Shown here piece by piece: positions 51,166 through 60,112 of a stretch of 64,000 nucleotides of DNA. Under the pieces are notes generated by a model. It was not told the DNA's origin. It ran no database searches and was given only the letters and a program-made list of their open reading frames with translations. This stretch comes from Stieleria maiorica. GTDB lineage: Bacteria; Planctomycetota; Planctomycetia; Pirellulales; Pirellulaceae. The stretch spans positions 8,284,343-8,348,342 of the forward strand of contig NZ_CP036264.1 in the NCBI RefSeq assembly GCF_008035925.1, read 5' to 3'. The translations under genes were made by a program, and so were the position numbers. Every line of letters begins with the position of its first letter. Positions within the stretch are counted from its first letter, which is position 1.

Positions 51166-52197
51166 ATGTCGCTGCAGAATTTTCTCTCCGCCCTCGATGC
51201 TTTGCAAAGCGAGGCGATTGCAACCCTTGATGCCGCCTCCGATCCGGAGGCCTTCGAGGCTGCGCGGGTCAAGTACGTGGGCCAAAAGAAAGGCGCACTG
51301 AAAGACATTCAAAAGCAAATGGGCGGCGTGGCGGCGGACGATCGAAAGTCCGCCGGCATGCGGCTGAACGAAGTCAAGCAAGCGATCGAAAAAGCGGTCG
51401 CCGAGGCCCAGTCGCGACTATCCGGTGGCGGCGACAGCGGCGTCGATCCGACGTTCGATCCCACGTTGCCCGGTGTGCGGCCAACGATCGGGCACATCCA
51501 TCCGATCACCCAGACGATCACGCACCTGACCGAGATCATGGGGCGGATGGGGTTCGAAGCGGCCGAGGGTCCCGAGGTCGAAGACCCCCACCACAACTTC
51601 GTCGCCCTGAACATCCCCGAAGACCACCCGGCCCGCGATCCGTTGGATAACTTCTATCTGGCGACCGCAGCCACGGGGACGGAAAAGCAGAACATCGAAG
51701 GCACGCGGTTGCTGCGCAGCCAAACCAGCACGGTTCAGATCCGTGTGATGGCCAACCGCAAGCCGCCGGTCCGTGTCATTTCGCTCGGCCGCGTCTATCG
51801 TCCCGATGATCCGGACGCGACCCACTTTCCGATGTTTCATCAGATGGAAGGGTTGCTGGTCGACACGCACGTGACGATGGCGAACTTGAAAACCGTGTTG
51901 CGCGTGTTTGCGACCAACTACCTGGGCGGTGACGTCGAGATTCGTTTTCGACCGTCGTTCTTTCCGTTCACCGAGCCCAGTGTCGAAGTCGACTTTTTGT
52001 GGGACGGGAATTGGATCGAGTTCGGGGGCGCGGGAATGGTCGACCCCAACGTGTTCCGCGCGGTCGGCTACGATCCCGAAGAAGTCTCGGGGTTTGCGTT
52101 CGGCCTGGGCGTCGAACGGTTGTGCATGCGTCGCCATGGCATCAAGGACATCCGTGACCTGTACAGCGGCGACATGCGTTTTCTGTCACAGTTTTAA
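51166..52197 (+). CDS. pheS: Phenylalanyl-tRNA synthetase alpha subunit
   Basis: 343 residues. It charges tRNA-Phe together with PheT. Class II motifs are visible: motif 1 region GFEAAEGPEVEDPHHNF, motif 2 RVISLGRVYRPDDPDATHFP and motif 3 GFAFGLGVERLCMRRHG. The coiled-coil N-terminus is present (about 1-85). The ATG at 51166 gives the usual length. rpmI-rplT-pheS-pheT order is conserved among bacteria. Confidence 0.97.
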   Translation: MSLQNFLSALDALQSEAIATLDAASDPEAFEAARVKYVGQKKGALKDIQKQMGGVAADDRKSAGMRLNEVKQAIEKAVAEAQSRLSGGGDSGVDPTFDPTLPGVRPTIGHIHPITQTITHLTEIMGRMGFEAAEGPEVEDPHHNFVALNIPEDHPARDPLDNFYLATAATGTEKQNIEGTRLLRSQTSTVQIRVMANRKPPVRVISLGRVYRPDDPDATHFPMFHQMEGLLVDTHVTMANLKTVLRVFATNYLGGDVEIRFRPSFFPFTEPSVEVDFLWDGNWIEFGGAGMVDPNVFRAVGYDPEEVSGFAFGLGVERLCMRRHGIKDIRDLYSGDMRFLSQF

Positions 52198-52218
52198 CTC
52201 AGTTCCGATATTCCGATC

Positions 52219-52270
52219 TTCCAGGTTTCAAGTTGCGATTCCTGAGGGGCTTGGAACGTGAAACCTGGAA
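52219..52270. repeat. 12-bp perfect inverted repeat between pheS and pheT
   Basis: TTCCAGGTTTCA (52219-52230) and TGAAACCTGGAA (52259-52270) with a 28-nt loop fill most of the 88-nt pheS-pheT gap. It could form a hairpin in the transcript just before the pheT start. Confidence 0.8.
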
Positions 52271-52285
52271 CCCCCAACCAGAACA

Positions 52286-54331
52286 ATGCTTGTTTCTTGG
52301 AAATGGCTCACCCGCTACGTCGATCTGCCGGCCGACCGTGAAGAGTTGGAAACCCGGCTCAGTTTGAGCGGGCTGAATCACGAAGGGACGGAGACGTCGA
52401 ACGAGAACCCGGCGCTGGCGGCCGATGACGTTTGCATCGACCTGGAAGTCACCAGCAACCGCGGCGATTGTTTGGGGCACATCGGCGTGGCGCGAGAGAT
52501 CGCGGTGCTGTATGACACGGAGTTGCGGGTGCCGTCGCCGACGCTTGAGGAGTCCAAGACAGACGTCGCGTCGCTGCTGAAAGTTGAGAATGAGTTCACC
52601 GAAGCTTGCCCACGCTACACCGCGCGTGTGATCCGGGGCGTCAAGGTTGGCCCCAGCCCGGCGTGGATGCAGGCCGCCCTGACCAGCGTCGGGATCGGCG
52701 TGGTCAACAACGTCGTCGACGCGACCAATTACGTGTTGATGGAATGCGGGCAGCCGTTGCATGCGTTTGATTACGCCAAAATTGCGGACCAGAAAATCGT
52801 CGTGCGGCCGGCACGCGAAAAAGAAATCATCACCGCGATCGATCACCGCCAATACGAACTGGATCCGTCGATGTGCGTGATCGCCGACGCAAAATCGGCC
52901 TCCGCCGTCGCCGGTGTGATGGGCGGAGCGGATTCGGAAGTGACCGATTCGACGGCCGACGTGGTGATCGAGGCGGCCATCTTCACTCCGCTTTCCGTGC
53001 GACGGGCGGCGCGAACGCTGAAATTGCACAGCCCCTCGTCGTTTCGGTTCGAACGCCGCGTCGATCCGGTCGGCGTGGATTGGGCCAGCCGACGCGTTTG
53101 CCAGTTGATCGTCGAGTCGGCCGGCGGAACCGTCGCCAAAGGAATCATCGATACGGCACCGGAGATCGAACCGCGACCGCCGATCGTGTTGCGACGGTCG
53201 CAACTGGAACGGATCCTGGGGATCACGATCGAGCCCGGCGAAGTCGATCGCATCCTGACGGCGCTCGGTTGCCAAAGTGACGCCAAGATCACGGCGGGAT
53301 CCGGTTCCTACCGTGCCCCATCGTGGCGTCATGACCTGACCCGCGAGGCCGATTTGATCGAGGAAGTGGCTCGGATTCACGGTTACGACAAGATCCCCGA
53401 GGACAGCCCGATCCCGGTTGCGCCGAGCAGCAAGCGGACCTTCGACTCGGCGACGGAAAAGATTCGTGGCGTGTTGACCGCCGCGGGGCTGAGCGAAGCG
53501 ATGACGCCGAGTGTGGTGACGAAAAAGCTTGATTCGTCACTTTCGCCATGGACCGAACGACCAGCCTTGAGCACTCAGACGGCGATGTTAAAAGGCGCCA
53601 AGCGACTTCGCCGCACGCTATTGCCGAGCTTGATCGAAGCACGCGCCAACAACTGGGCATCGGCGTCGATCGAAGCGGATCTATTTGAAATCGCGCACCT
53701 TTACCTGCCCGGTGAGACCGAAGACGAGTTGCCCGATGAGCTTTACGCGGTCTCGTTGGTCTGTGGCGGTGACTTCTTTGCCGCCAAAGGCATCATCGAA
53801 TCGCTGTGCCAGCGATTGGGCGCACGACAAGCCGTTTCGGTCTCCCCGGTCGATTCTCCCGGCTTCGTCACCGGTCAGTTGGTCCAGTTGTCGCTGGGCG
53901 ATTCACCACTGGGGTATCTCGGTGTCGTCGCACCCAAGACCTTGAAACAGTGGAAACTATCGGGCAACGTCGTGGTCGCCGAATTGTCGATCGCCGCGTT
54001 GTTGGCCGATGCCGAATTGGTGCCACAGCAACGCATCGTCAGCATGTTCCCCTCGGTCGAACGCGACCTGAATTTCGTGATGTCCGAATCGGTGCGTTGG
54101 AACGATCTGGAAAATGTGGTCCGATCGGCCGTCGGCGATCAGCTGAAATCGGTCACCTATCGTGAAACGTATCGCGATCCGAAAAAGGATGGCAAGGATC
54201 GCAAACGCGTGTTGCTGTCGATGCAGTTGCAAAGTGACGAGACGACGCTGAGCGGTGACGATGCCGACGCGCTGGTTCAAAGCGTCATCGGCGCCTGTAA
54301 GAAGAAGCTCGACGCCGAGTTGTTGGGTTGA
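52286..54331 (+). CDS. pheT: Phenylalanyl-tRNA synthetase beta subunit
   Basis: 681 residues, shorter than the 790-800 of the E. coli form. The N-terminus begins MLVSWKWLTRYVDLPADREE and goes directly to the B3/B4 editing region (GDCLGHIGVAREIAVLY, VVNNVVDATNYVL), so the N-terminal EMAP-type tRNA-binding domain of about 110 residues is absent. The catalytic-like core (EVARIHGYDKIPED) and the C-terminal anticodon-binding fold are present. A short PheT of this kind is normal in several bacterial groups. The stop TGA shares its last base neighbourhood with the next gene (1 nt apart). Confidence 0.95.
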   Translation: MLVSWKWLTRYVDLPADREELETRLSLSGLNHEGTETSNENPALAADDVCIDLEVTSNRGDCLGHIGVAREIAVLYDTELRVPSPTLEESKTDVASLLKVENEFTEACPRYTARVIRGVKVGPSPAWMQAALTSVGIGVVNNVVDATNYVLMECGQPLHAFDYAKIADQKIVVRPAREKEIITAIDHRQYELDPSMCVIADAKSASAVAGVMGGADSEVTDSTADVVIEAAIFTPLSVRRAARTLKLHSPSSFRFERRVDPVGVDWASRRVCQLIVESAGGTVAKGIIDTAPEIEPRPPIVLRRSQLERILGITIEPGEVDRILTALGCQSDAKITAGSGSYRAPSWRHDLTREADLIEEVARIHGYDKIPEDSPIPVAPSSKRTFDSATEKIRGVLTAAGLSEAMTPSVVTKKLDSSLSPWTERPALSTQTAMLKGAKRLRRTLLPSLIEARANNWASASIEADLFEIAHLYLPGETEDELPDELYAVSLVCGGDFFAAKGIIESLCQRLGARQAVSVSPVDSPGFVTGQLVQLSLGDSPLGYLGVVAPKTLKQWKLSGNVVVAELSIAALLADAELVPQQRIVSMFPSVERDLNFVMSESVRWNDLENVVRSAVGDQLKSVTYRETYRDPKKDGKDRKRVLLSMQLQSDETTLSGDDADALVQSVIGACKKKLDAELLG

Positions 54332-54332
54332 T

Positions 54333-55361
54333 ATGCCCGTTGAAATCTTTGCGTACTGCACGCACCGTGATCCGCCCGAACCGCAATTCCCCCACGAACC
54401 GGTGTTCGTGCGCGACGAGTCGACTCCGGGATTCGTCGAACATCTGATGGGTTTGGTCCAAGACCTGTTTGAATCGCAGCAGGATCAGTTCAGTCAGACC
54501 GTGTACGCGATTTGTCGGCACTTGCAGCGGACCAACATGCTGGTGGCGATGAAGGTCGATGGCGAGCACATCGAAGCGATCGCTCCTTGGGCGTGGCAGG
54601 CCAACGCGATCCTGTTTCTGCCCGACCGCAGTATCCGCGACCCCAACGGCGCGGTGCTGTACGACCCGGCGGCCGTGCAGCCTGATCCGAACGCCCAATT
54701 GCCGTTTTTGCCCGATGCCCGACAGCGAAAGGCTCAAGCAGAAATCGAACTTCGAAACCGATTGATCGACACGCCCGAGGCATTGCCGCCGGTGGTCAGC
54801 GAATTCGAAGTTACCTTGCGTTCGGCGGATGAAGTCGTGTGGCGAATGCTCGCGTTGTTCGTCGTGGCGGTCCGCGCCGAATCGCTGTCGAGCGGAAAAC
54901 CGATCCCGGTCGCGGCGTTACGGGAGAAGTCTCCTTTGGCGTTCCAATCGCTCACGTCTTGGGAGACCACCTTTTTGGAAAACGAGTCGCCGCCCGAAGC
55001 CGATGTTTCGGCCGCGGGTTGGCGCTACGAGGCGCTCGCGTTGTTGCAATGGTCCTTGGGGATGCACTCGGAACTTGCCTTTCCCGACGCGATTTGTGAT
55101 GTCCCGGAGGTTGCCCGCCAGATGATCGCGATGCCGGCGCGACAGATGATCGAATCGGCGGCGTTGCGACCAACGGGCGAAATCCTGGACGCCCTGGACA
55201 TGAATTTTCGACTGCTGTGGGCGGCCCGCGATGCGGCGACGCGGCAGACGGAACCCCCGGCGGGCATCGAAGGCGGCGTGATCGCGGAGCGGCAACACGC
55301 GCTGAATTGGTTGACCCGTTTTGAGAACGCGGAATGGGACGAGGTGGACATTCCGAGTTAG
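54333..55361 (+). CDS. DUF4272-like protein
   Basis: 342 residues. The C-terminal half contains WRMLALFVVAVRAESLSSGK and GWRYEALALLQWSLGMHSEL, phrases typical of DUF4272 proteins, and a final helix RHALNWLTRFENAEWDEVD. No catalytic residue is known for the family. It starts 1 nt after pheT ends, so it is probably translated from the same transcript. The 112-bp repeat array begins at its stop codon. Function unknown. Confidence 0.75.
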   Translation: MPVEIFAYCTHRDPPEPQFPHEPVFVRDESTPGFVEHLMGLVQDLFESQQDQFSQTVYAICRHLQRTNMLVAMKVDGEHIEAIAPWAWQANAILFLPDRSIRDPNGAVLYDPAAVQPDPNAQLPFLPDARQRKAQAEIELRNRLIDTPEALPPVVSEFEVTLRSADEVVWRMLALFVVAVRAESLSSGKPIPVAALREKSPLAFQSLTSWETTFLENESPPEADVSAAGWRYEALALLQWSLGMHSELAFPDAICDVPEVARQMIAMPARQMIESAALRPTGEILDALDMNFRLLWAARDAATRQTEPPAGIEGGVIAERQHALNWLTRFENAEWDEVDIPS

Positions 55362-56740
55362 GCGGTGGGGGAACATTTGGGACGATGGTTCTACACTCGC
55401 AGCGTAGAACCGCTGTCTCAGCTGTTCTCTCGTGGCAGCGAAGCTGACAGAGGACACGCGTTCCGCCGGGACGGCGGTGGGGGAACATTTGGGACAAATG
55501 TTCTACAATCGCAATGTAGAACCGCTGTCGCAGCTGTTCCCTGGTGGCAACGAAGTTGCCAGAGGACACGTGCTCCGCCGGGACGGCGGTGGGGGAACAT
55601 TTGGGACAAATGTTCTACAATCGCAATGTAGAACCGCTGTCGCAGCTGTTCCCTGGTGGCAACGAAGTTGCCAGAGGACACGTGCTCCGCCGGGACGGCG
55701 GTGGGGGAACATTTGGGACAAATGTTCTACAATCGCAATGTAGAACCGCTGTCGCAGCTGTTCCCTGGTGGCAACGAAGCTGACAGAGGACACGCGTTCC
55801 GCCGGGGCGGTGGCGGGGGAACAATTGGGACAATGGTTCTACACTCGCAGTGTAGAACCGCTGTCTCAGCTGTTCCCTGGTGGCAGCGAAGCTGACAGAG
55901 GACACGCGTTCCGCCGGGGCGGTGGCGGGGGAACAATTGGGACAATGGTTCTACACTCGCAGTGTAGAACCGCTGTCTCAGCTGTTCCCTGGTGGCAGCG
56001 AAGCTGACAGAGGACACGCGTTCCGCCGGGGCGGTGGCGGGGGAACAATTGGGACAATGGTTCTACACTCGCAGTGTAGAACCGCTGTCTCAGCTGTTCC
56101 CTGGTGGCAGCGAAGCTGACAGAGGACACGCGTTCCGCCGGGGCGGTGGCGGGGGAACAATTGGGACAAATGTTCTACACTCGCAGTGTAGAACCGCTGT
56201 CTCAGCTGTTCTCTCGTGGCGGCGAAGCTGACAGGGGATAGACGCTCCGCCGAGGCGGCGGGTGGGGGAACAATTGGGACAAATGTTCTACACTCGCAGT
56301 GTAGAACCGCTGTCTCAGCTGTTCTCTGGTGGCAGCGAAGCTGCCACAGGACACGCGTTCCGCCGGGGCGGCGGTGGGGGAACAATTGGGACAAATGTTC
56401 TACACTCGCAGTGTAGAACCGCTGTCTCAGCTGTTCTCTCGTGGCAGCGAAGCTGACAGGGGATAGACGCTCCGCCGGGGCGGCGGTGGGGGAACATTTG
56501 GGACAAATGTTCTACACTCGCAGTGTAGAACCGCTGTCTCAGCTGTTCTCTGGTGGCAGCGAAGCTGCCACAGGATACGCGTTCCGCCGAGGCGGCGGGT
56601 GGGGGAACATTTGGGACAAATGTTCTACACTCGCAGTGTAGAACCGCTGTCTCAGCTGTTCCCTGGTGGCAGCGAAGCTGACAGGGGATAGACGCGCCGC
56701 CGGGACGGCGGTGGGAGAACATTTGGGACAAATGTTCTAC
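55361..56740. repeat. Tandem array of 112-bp units (12 anchors) with hairpins
   Basis: The unit begins GTAGAACCGCTGTC; these anchors lie at 55404, 55516, 55628, 55740, 55852, 55964, 56076, 56188, 56301, 56413, 56525 and 56638, so spacing is 112 nt except two of 113. Partial units flank both ends. Each unit can form stem-loops: GAACATTT-GGGAC-AAATGTTC, GTTCTACACT-CGC-AGTGTAGAAC, GGCAGC-GAA-GCTGCC and CCGCC-(GGGAC)-GGCGG. The first two share a GTTC and exclude each other. Open frames cross on both strands only because 112 is not a multiple of three; I see no coding evidence. Confidence 0.97.
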
Positions 56741-56745
56741 AAATA

Positions 56746-56774
56746 TTCATGGATGAGAGTCGTTTGCGTACAAT
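56746..56774 (+). promoter_or_regulatory. Possible sigma-70 promoter for pssA
   Basis: TTCATG, 17 nt, then TACAAT (56769-56774), starting 6 nt after the last repeat unit and 62 nt before the pssA start. The -10 box is good, the -35 poor. Confidence 0.35.
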
Positions 56775-56835
56775 GTTTTCCATCATTTTGATCCACTTCG
56801 ACGGCACTTTCTCTCCGGTCACCCCTTAGACATTC

Positions 56836-57768
56836 ATGAGTGAATTAAAACGCGAACTCCACTCGGCGGATGAATTCGACGAGGTATTGGAGGTCGAGGC
56901 GCCGGAGGAGCAGGAAGCGGACAAGCCGTTGTCGCGCAAGGACTTTCGGCGGCAGAAACGCAAGCGTCGTCGCAAAGTCATGCTGGCGGTGCTGCCCACC
57001 ATGCTGACCCTCGGCAACGGCGTCTGTGGGCTGGGGGCGATCGCCGTGGCGGTCAGCGGTGCCGAACTGGGCTGGCCGTTGGAGCAAAAACTGTTCACGT
57101 CCGGAATGCTGATTTTCGGCGGAATGCTGTTCGACGCGCTCGACGGATCGGCGGCTCGGATGACCGGCCAGGAGACCGAGTTCGGTGCTCAGCTGGACAG
57201 CTTGTGCGATGCCGTCACGTTCGGCACCGCTCCGGCGGTGATCATCTGGCGGATCAGTGATGCGTTGCCGCAGCGGTTTCTGTGGGCCGTGGGTGTGCTG
57301 TTCACCTTGTGCGTGTTGATCCGGCTGGCCCGTTTCAACGTCGAAACCGGTGAAGACGATTCACACGAGACGTTTGAGGGGCTGCCCAGCCCGGCCGCGG
57401 CGGGAACACTGGCCGCGTTTGCGATCGCGATGCCGGACTTGAAGGACTTGGCCAGTAACAAGATCTACCCCGAAAACGTTCAGGCGATCGCGGATGCGGC
57501 GTTGGTCGGTTCCCACTACTTCATCCCTGCCTTGGCGGGGGTGCTGGCGTATTTGATGGTGTCTCGGTTTCAGTACCCGCACTTGGTGGCCCAATGGGTC
57601 AAGGGACGCCGCACGACGCACCAAATCGGTCAAGCGATGTTCGCCCTCGGCGGCGTCTTTCTGTTGCATTGGTTGGCGCTGCCGATCGCGTTTTGCTACT
57701 ACTCGTTCGCCGCGCCGCTGCGGTCGTTGATGCGATCTCGGCGAAGTTGGCTGCGGGCGAACGAGTGA
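56836..57768 (+). CDS. pssA: CDP-diacylglycerol-serine O-phosphatidyltransferase
   Basis: 310 residues. The CDP-alcohol phosphotransferase motif DGxxAR...G...D...D is exact: FDALDGSAARMTGQETEFGA then QLDSLCDAVTFG. A charged N-terminal extension (about 1-50, Glu/Lys/Arg-rich) precedes membrane helices (MLPTMLTLGNGVCGLGAI and others). It makes phosphatidylserine in the inner membrane, the precursor of phosphatidylethanolamine. Archaeatidylserine/PS synthases of the Bacillus type have this layout. It lies just downstream of the 112-bp array. Confidence 0.9.
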   Translation: MSELKRELHSADEFDEVLEVEAPEEQEADKPLSRKDFRRQKRKRRRKVMLAVLPTMLTLGNGVCGLGAIAVAVSGAELGWPLEQKLFTSGMLIFGGMLFDALDGSAARMTGQETEFGAQLDSLCDAVTFGTAPAVIIWRISDALPQRFLWAVGVLFTLCVLIRLARFNVETGEDDSHETFEGLPSPAAAGTLAAFAIAMPDLKDLASNKIYPENVQAIADAALVGSHYFIPALAGVLAYLMVSRFQYPHLVAQWVKGRRTTHQIGQAMFALGGVFLLHWLALPIAFCYYSFAAPLRSLMRSRRSWLRANE

Positions 57769-57785
57769 TCTGTCGGGGTGAAAGC

Positions 57786-57869
57786 GGTAGCGGAAGCTGC
57801 CAAGGCTTTCGTTGTTCCCCCGCGACCTGAATCCTCAGGCGAGCGAAACTCTTGGCGAGTTCCGCTACC
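57786..57869. terminator. Imperfect 26-bp inverted repeat between convergent genes
   Basis: GGTAGCGGAAGCTGCCAAGG (57786-57811 arm) pairs with CTTGGCGAGTTCCGCTACC (57844-57869 arm) with a few mismatches. It fills the 116-bp gap between pssA and the last pseudopilin gene and could terminate both. Confidence 0.65.
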
Positions 57870-57884
57870 GGAAAACGGGTGGCA

Positions 57885-58259
57885 CTAAAACGAATCCGGC
57901 AAGACCGGCAGCGATCCGGCCAGCGGATCGGGCTCGGCCGTGACATCCCACTTGTCGGTGTCGACGGATTGGTAGGTGATCCGGTAGAGCGTCGTTTGGA
58001 CGCCGTCGTGATGTGAATACTGGTACGAGACGCTGCTATTCGTGGGGTTGCCGGTTTCGATTCGTTGACAGGCGAGGGCTAGCACCATCATCGGTCCGCG
58101 TGCCCGCGATTCGCTTCGCATTCGGGCTTGTTCGATGCGCAGTGCCGAGGCGAGTTGGCGGGCGTGAACGGCCGCCATGGCGGTGGTGGTCAAGATCAAC
58201 AGCATCACCACCAGCATGGCATACCCGCGTCGTCGGCTTGGAGGGCGTCGCTGCATCAT
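57885..58259 (-). CDS. Minor pseudopilin without Glu5 (GspK-like N-terminus)
   Basis: 124 residues. The prepilin segment is RRRG-YAMLVVMLLILTTTAM: a Gly cleavage site and a hydrophobic helix, but Val at mature position 5 where most pilins have Glu. Loss of Glu5 is known in GspK-type minor pseudopilins that cap the fibre tip; true GspK is about 300 residues, so this would be a short version. It is the last gene of the secretion operon, 4 nt after the neighbouring gene. Confidence 0.65.
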   Translation of the reverse strand: MMQRRPPSRRRGYAMLVVMLLILTTTAMAAVHARQLASALRIEQARMRSESRARGPMMVLALACQRIETGNPTNSSVSYQYSHHDGVQTTLYRITYQSVDTDKWDVTAEPDPLAGSLPVLPDSF

Positions 58260-58263
58260 GGCG

Positions 58264-58794
58264 TTAGATATCGGGGGTATTGAAGACGTAGGTTTCCGTG
58301 ACGCCGCCCAATCGAAAATCGAGCGTGATCCTTAATTCGTTACCGATCACTTCAAAGTTCACCGCATCGACCAGGTGAGCGACCACGTTGGTCCGCCCGT
58401 TTTCCAGATCGGAACGGATCAGTTGTCCGTCGCTGGCCGAATAGATAATGACGCGATCGGGTGAGACCCAATCGGCCGATCCGTCGACGCCGGCATCAAA
58501 GCAAAGTCGTAATTCTTCGGCGCTGGGGATCATGCGGCCGACCAGCCGCCAGCGGTTGCGGTCTCCGGTCGGAGTGTCCGGGTCGTTTCCGGAGAAATCT
58601 CGTCGCAACGCTTCGATCGCCAATCGGGCTTCGCCGGCCACCCGCGTCCGGGCGATGTTGTCTGCCACGTTGCGCGTCAGGTCCATGGTGACGCCGGCAG
58701 CCATCACGGTGATCGTAGCCGCCATGATGGATCCGATGGTGACCTCCAGCAGGCTCAGCCCCCGCCGTCGTTGGTGTCCGAGATTGCTCGCCAT
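58264..58794 (-). CDS. Pseudopilin (type II secretion/type IV pilus)
   Basis: 176 residues. The prepilin signal is HQRRRG-LSLLEVTIGSIMAATI, with Gly before the cut and Glu5 present. The globular part contains ARLAIEALRRDFSGND and a beta-rich region, as in GspJ/GspI-like minor pseudopilins. The ATG shares its bases with the TGA of the upstream gene (TGATG, 1-nt overlap). Confidence 0.75.
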   Translation of the reverse strand: MASNLGHQRRRGLSLLEVTIGSIMAATITVMAAGVTMDLTRNVADNIARTRVAGEARLAIEALRRDFSGNDPDTPTGDRNRWRLVGRMIPSAEELRLCFDAGVDGSADWVSPDRVIIYSASDGQLIRSDLENGRTNVVAHLVDAVNFEVIGNELRITLDFRLGGVTETYVFNTPDI

Positions 58795-59621
58795 CAGTCC
58801 AGCTCCACCGTGACCGTCGCACCGCCGTCGGGTGTCGCCAGGGCAGGCGTGACGATTTCGACCGATCGACGGCATCGCAACATGACGGCATCGGCGATCA
58901 ACCAATCACCGGAGACCGGCGTGTCGTAAATCAGGACGTGCACGGTGCTGTGGGTAAAGGTGTACGTGCCCAAACTTTCCCACCAGCGCCCGGACCGTTC
59001 CAGGTCGTGCTTGAGCGAGCGTTGGTCCACGTGGACGGTACCCACCAACCCGTCGCAATAGACATGGTGTGGAACGGCGGAACCGAACTCGCCGGCATAC
59101 GAGCTTTTCTTTTCCGGCACGTAGGTGAATAGTTCGTAGTCACCCGGCGGGACGCTATAAAACGAAAACAAGGCATAGGACCCATAGGCGGCGGTGGTTT
59201 GGATTTCATGGACCGTTGATTCATTGTCGCCCGGGTGTCCGCCGTACTCTTCCCAGTCATCGCCGCCGGTTGCCGCGTGGGTGGTAAAGCCGCTGCTGTC
59301 TTCGTTGTCACGGATCGCCTGGTACCCCGAGTTGAGCGGGTAAATGGGCGACGGTGCCGCGACCGCGTCGGGGACAATGTCTGCGTAGACACCAAACTTT
59401 TTTGCCCAGGCCGCTTCGGCGGGGCTGCCGGCGGTCACGGGATTGATCGATGCGATTTGATCCGCGGGAAGCATTTGCTGCAGCTGGGCCGTTTGACGCG
59501 ACTGGACCACCGACAAGCTGTACAGTCCGCTGATACCGATCGAGAGCAGGACCATCGCGACTTGGACCTCCAGATAGGTCGACCCACGGCGTGCTGAAGT
59601 AACAGAATTCTGTACGGGCAT
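58794..59621 (-). CDS. Pseudopilin fused to a golvesin-like domain
   Basis: 275 residues. The prepilin segment ARRG-STYLEVQVAMVLLSIG has Gly before the cut and Glu5. The globular part (about 140-250) is a golvesin/Xly-CBD-like beta domain: PGDYELFTYVPEKKSSYAG, VHVDQRSLKH, ESLGTYTFTHSTVHVLIY and DWLIADAVML. Such domains occur in secreted polysaccharide- or peptide-active proteins and are unexpected on a pilin. The ATG at 59621 has GAGGA 8 nt upstream; a TTG at 59636 is less likely. It sits between gspG and the next pseudopilin. Confidence 0.7.
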   Translation of the reverse strand: MPVQNSVTSARRGSTYLEVQVAMVLLSIGISGLYSLSVVQSRQTAQLQQMLPADQIASINPVTAGSPAEAAWAKKFGVYADIVPDAVAAPSPIYPLNSGYQAIRDNEDSSGFTTHAATGGDDWEEYGGHPGDNESTVHEIQTTAAYGSYALFSFYSVPPGDYELFTYVPEKKSSYAGEFGSAVPHHVYCDGLVGTVHVDQRSLKHDLERSGRWWESLGTYTFTHSTVHVLIYDTPVSGDWLIADAVMLRCRRSVEIVTPALATPDGGATVTVELD

Positions 59622-59632
59622 CACGGGTGTCC

Positions 59633-60112
59633 TCAAAAACCCGGCGCAACGGTGGGGGCGCTGCCGAGGATCGGATTGAACCTGCCCTCGACGTCGCCTG
59701 TGATTTCACCCGTCTCATCGATCTGAAAGTCACCACTCCAGGCCCCGTTGTAGACGGGATTGCCGGCGGTGTTGAAGTTTCGCCGGCGCGCCTGGGCCGT
59801 GAACCCGGCGGCGTCGGCCGCGGTGATCGAGAACTCATAGCGGGGCGATGCATTGATCAGTTCGTTGTCGACCAATTCGGTGTCGATCAATTCCTGAAGC
59901 GTCGTCGCATAGGTGCGGTTTTCCAACCAGAAGAACCGCTGGGCGGAGGCGATCGAACGCAAACTGGCGCCGGCCAGATCGGCGTGCGACTGTTCCATCG
60001 TTTGAACGACGCTGGGGGCCGCGAACGTCAGCAACACGGCCAGAATCGTCATCGTGACGATGACCTCGATCAGCGAGAACGCGGCTCGATTCGGTCTGTG
60101 GCGGGCGATCAT
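59633..60112 (-). CDS. Major pseudopilin-like protein GspG/PilA
   Basis: 159 residues. The prepilin segment RAA-FSLIEVIVTMTILAVLLT has Phe1 and Glu5 and a 22-residue helix; the usual Gly at -1 is Ala here. The helix continues to SLRSIASAQRFFWLENRTYA, as in GspG and type IVa pilins. The ATG overlaps the gspF stop by 4 nt (ATGA). It is the most likely main subunit of the fibre. Confidence 0.78.
   Translation of the reverse strand: MIARHRPNRAAFSLIEVIVTMTILAVLLTFAAPSVVQTMEQSHADLAGASLRSIASAQRFFWLENRTYATTLQELIDTELVDNELINASPRYEFSITAADAAGFTAQARRRNFNTAGNPVYNGAWSGDFQIDETGEITGDVEGRFNPILGSAPTVAPGF

Noticed and set aside
55362-56731. Open reading frames of 64-138 codons on both strands across the 112-bp array.
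   Set aside because: They are the same repeat read in shifting frames. The unit is not a multiple of three, no ribosome sites are present and both strands are equally open.
55361-56740. CRISPR array.
   Set aside because: Units are adjacent with no unique spacers, unit length is 112 nt, and no cas gene is nearby.
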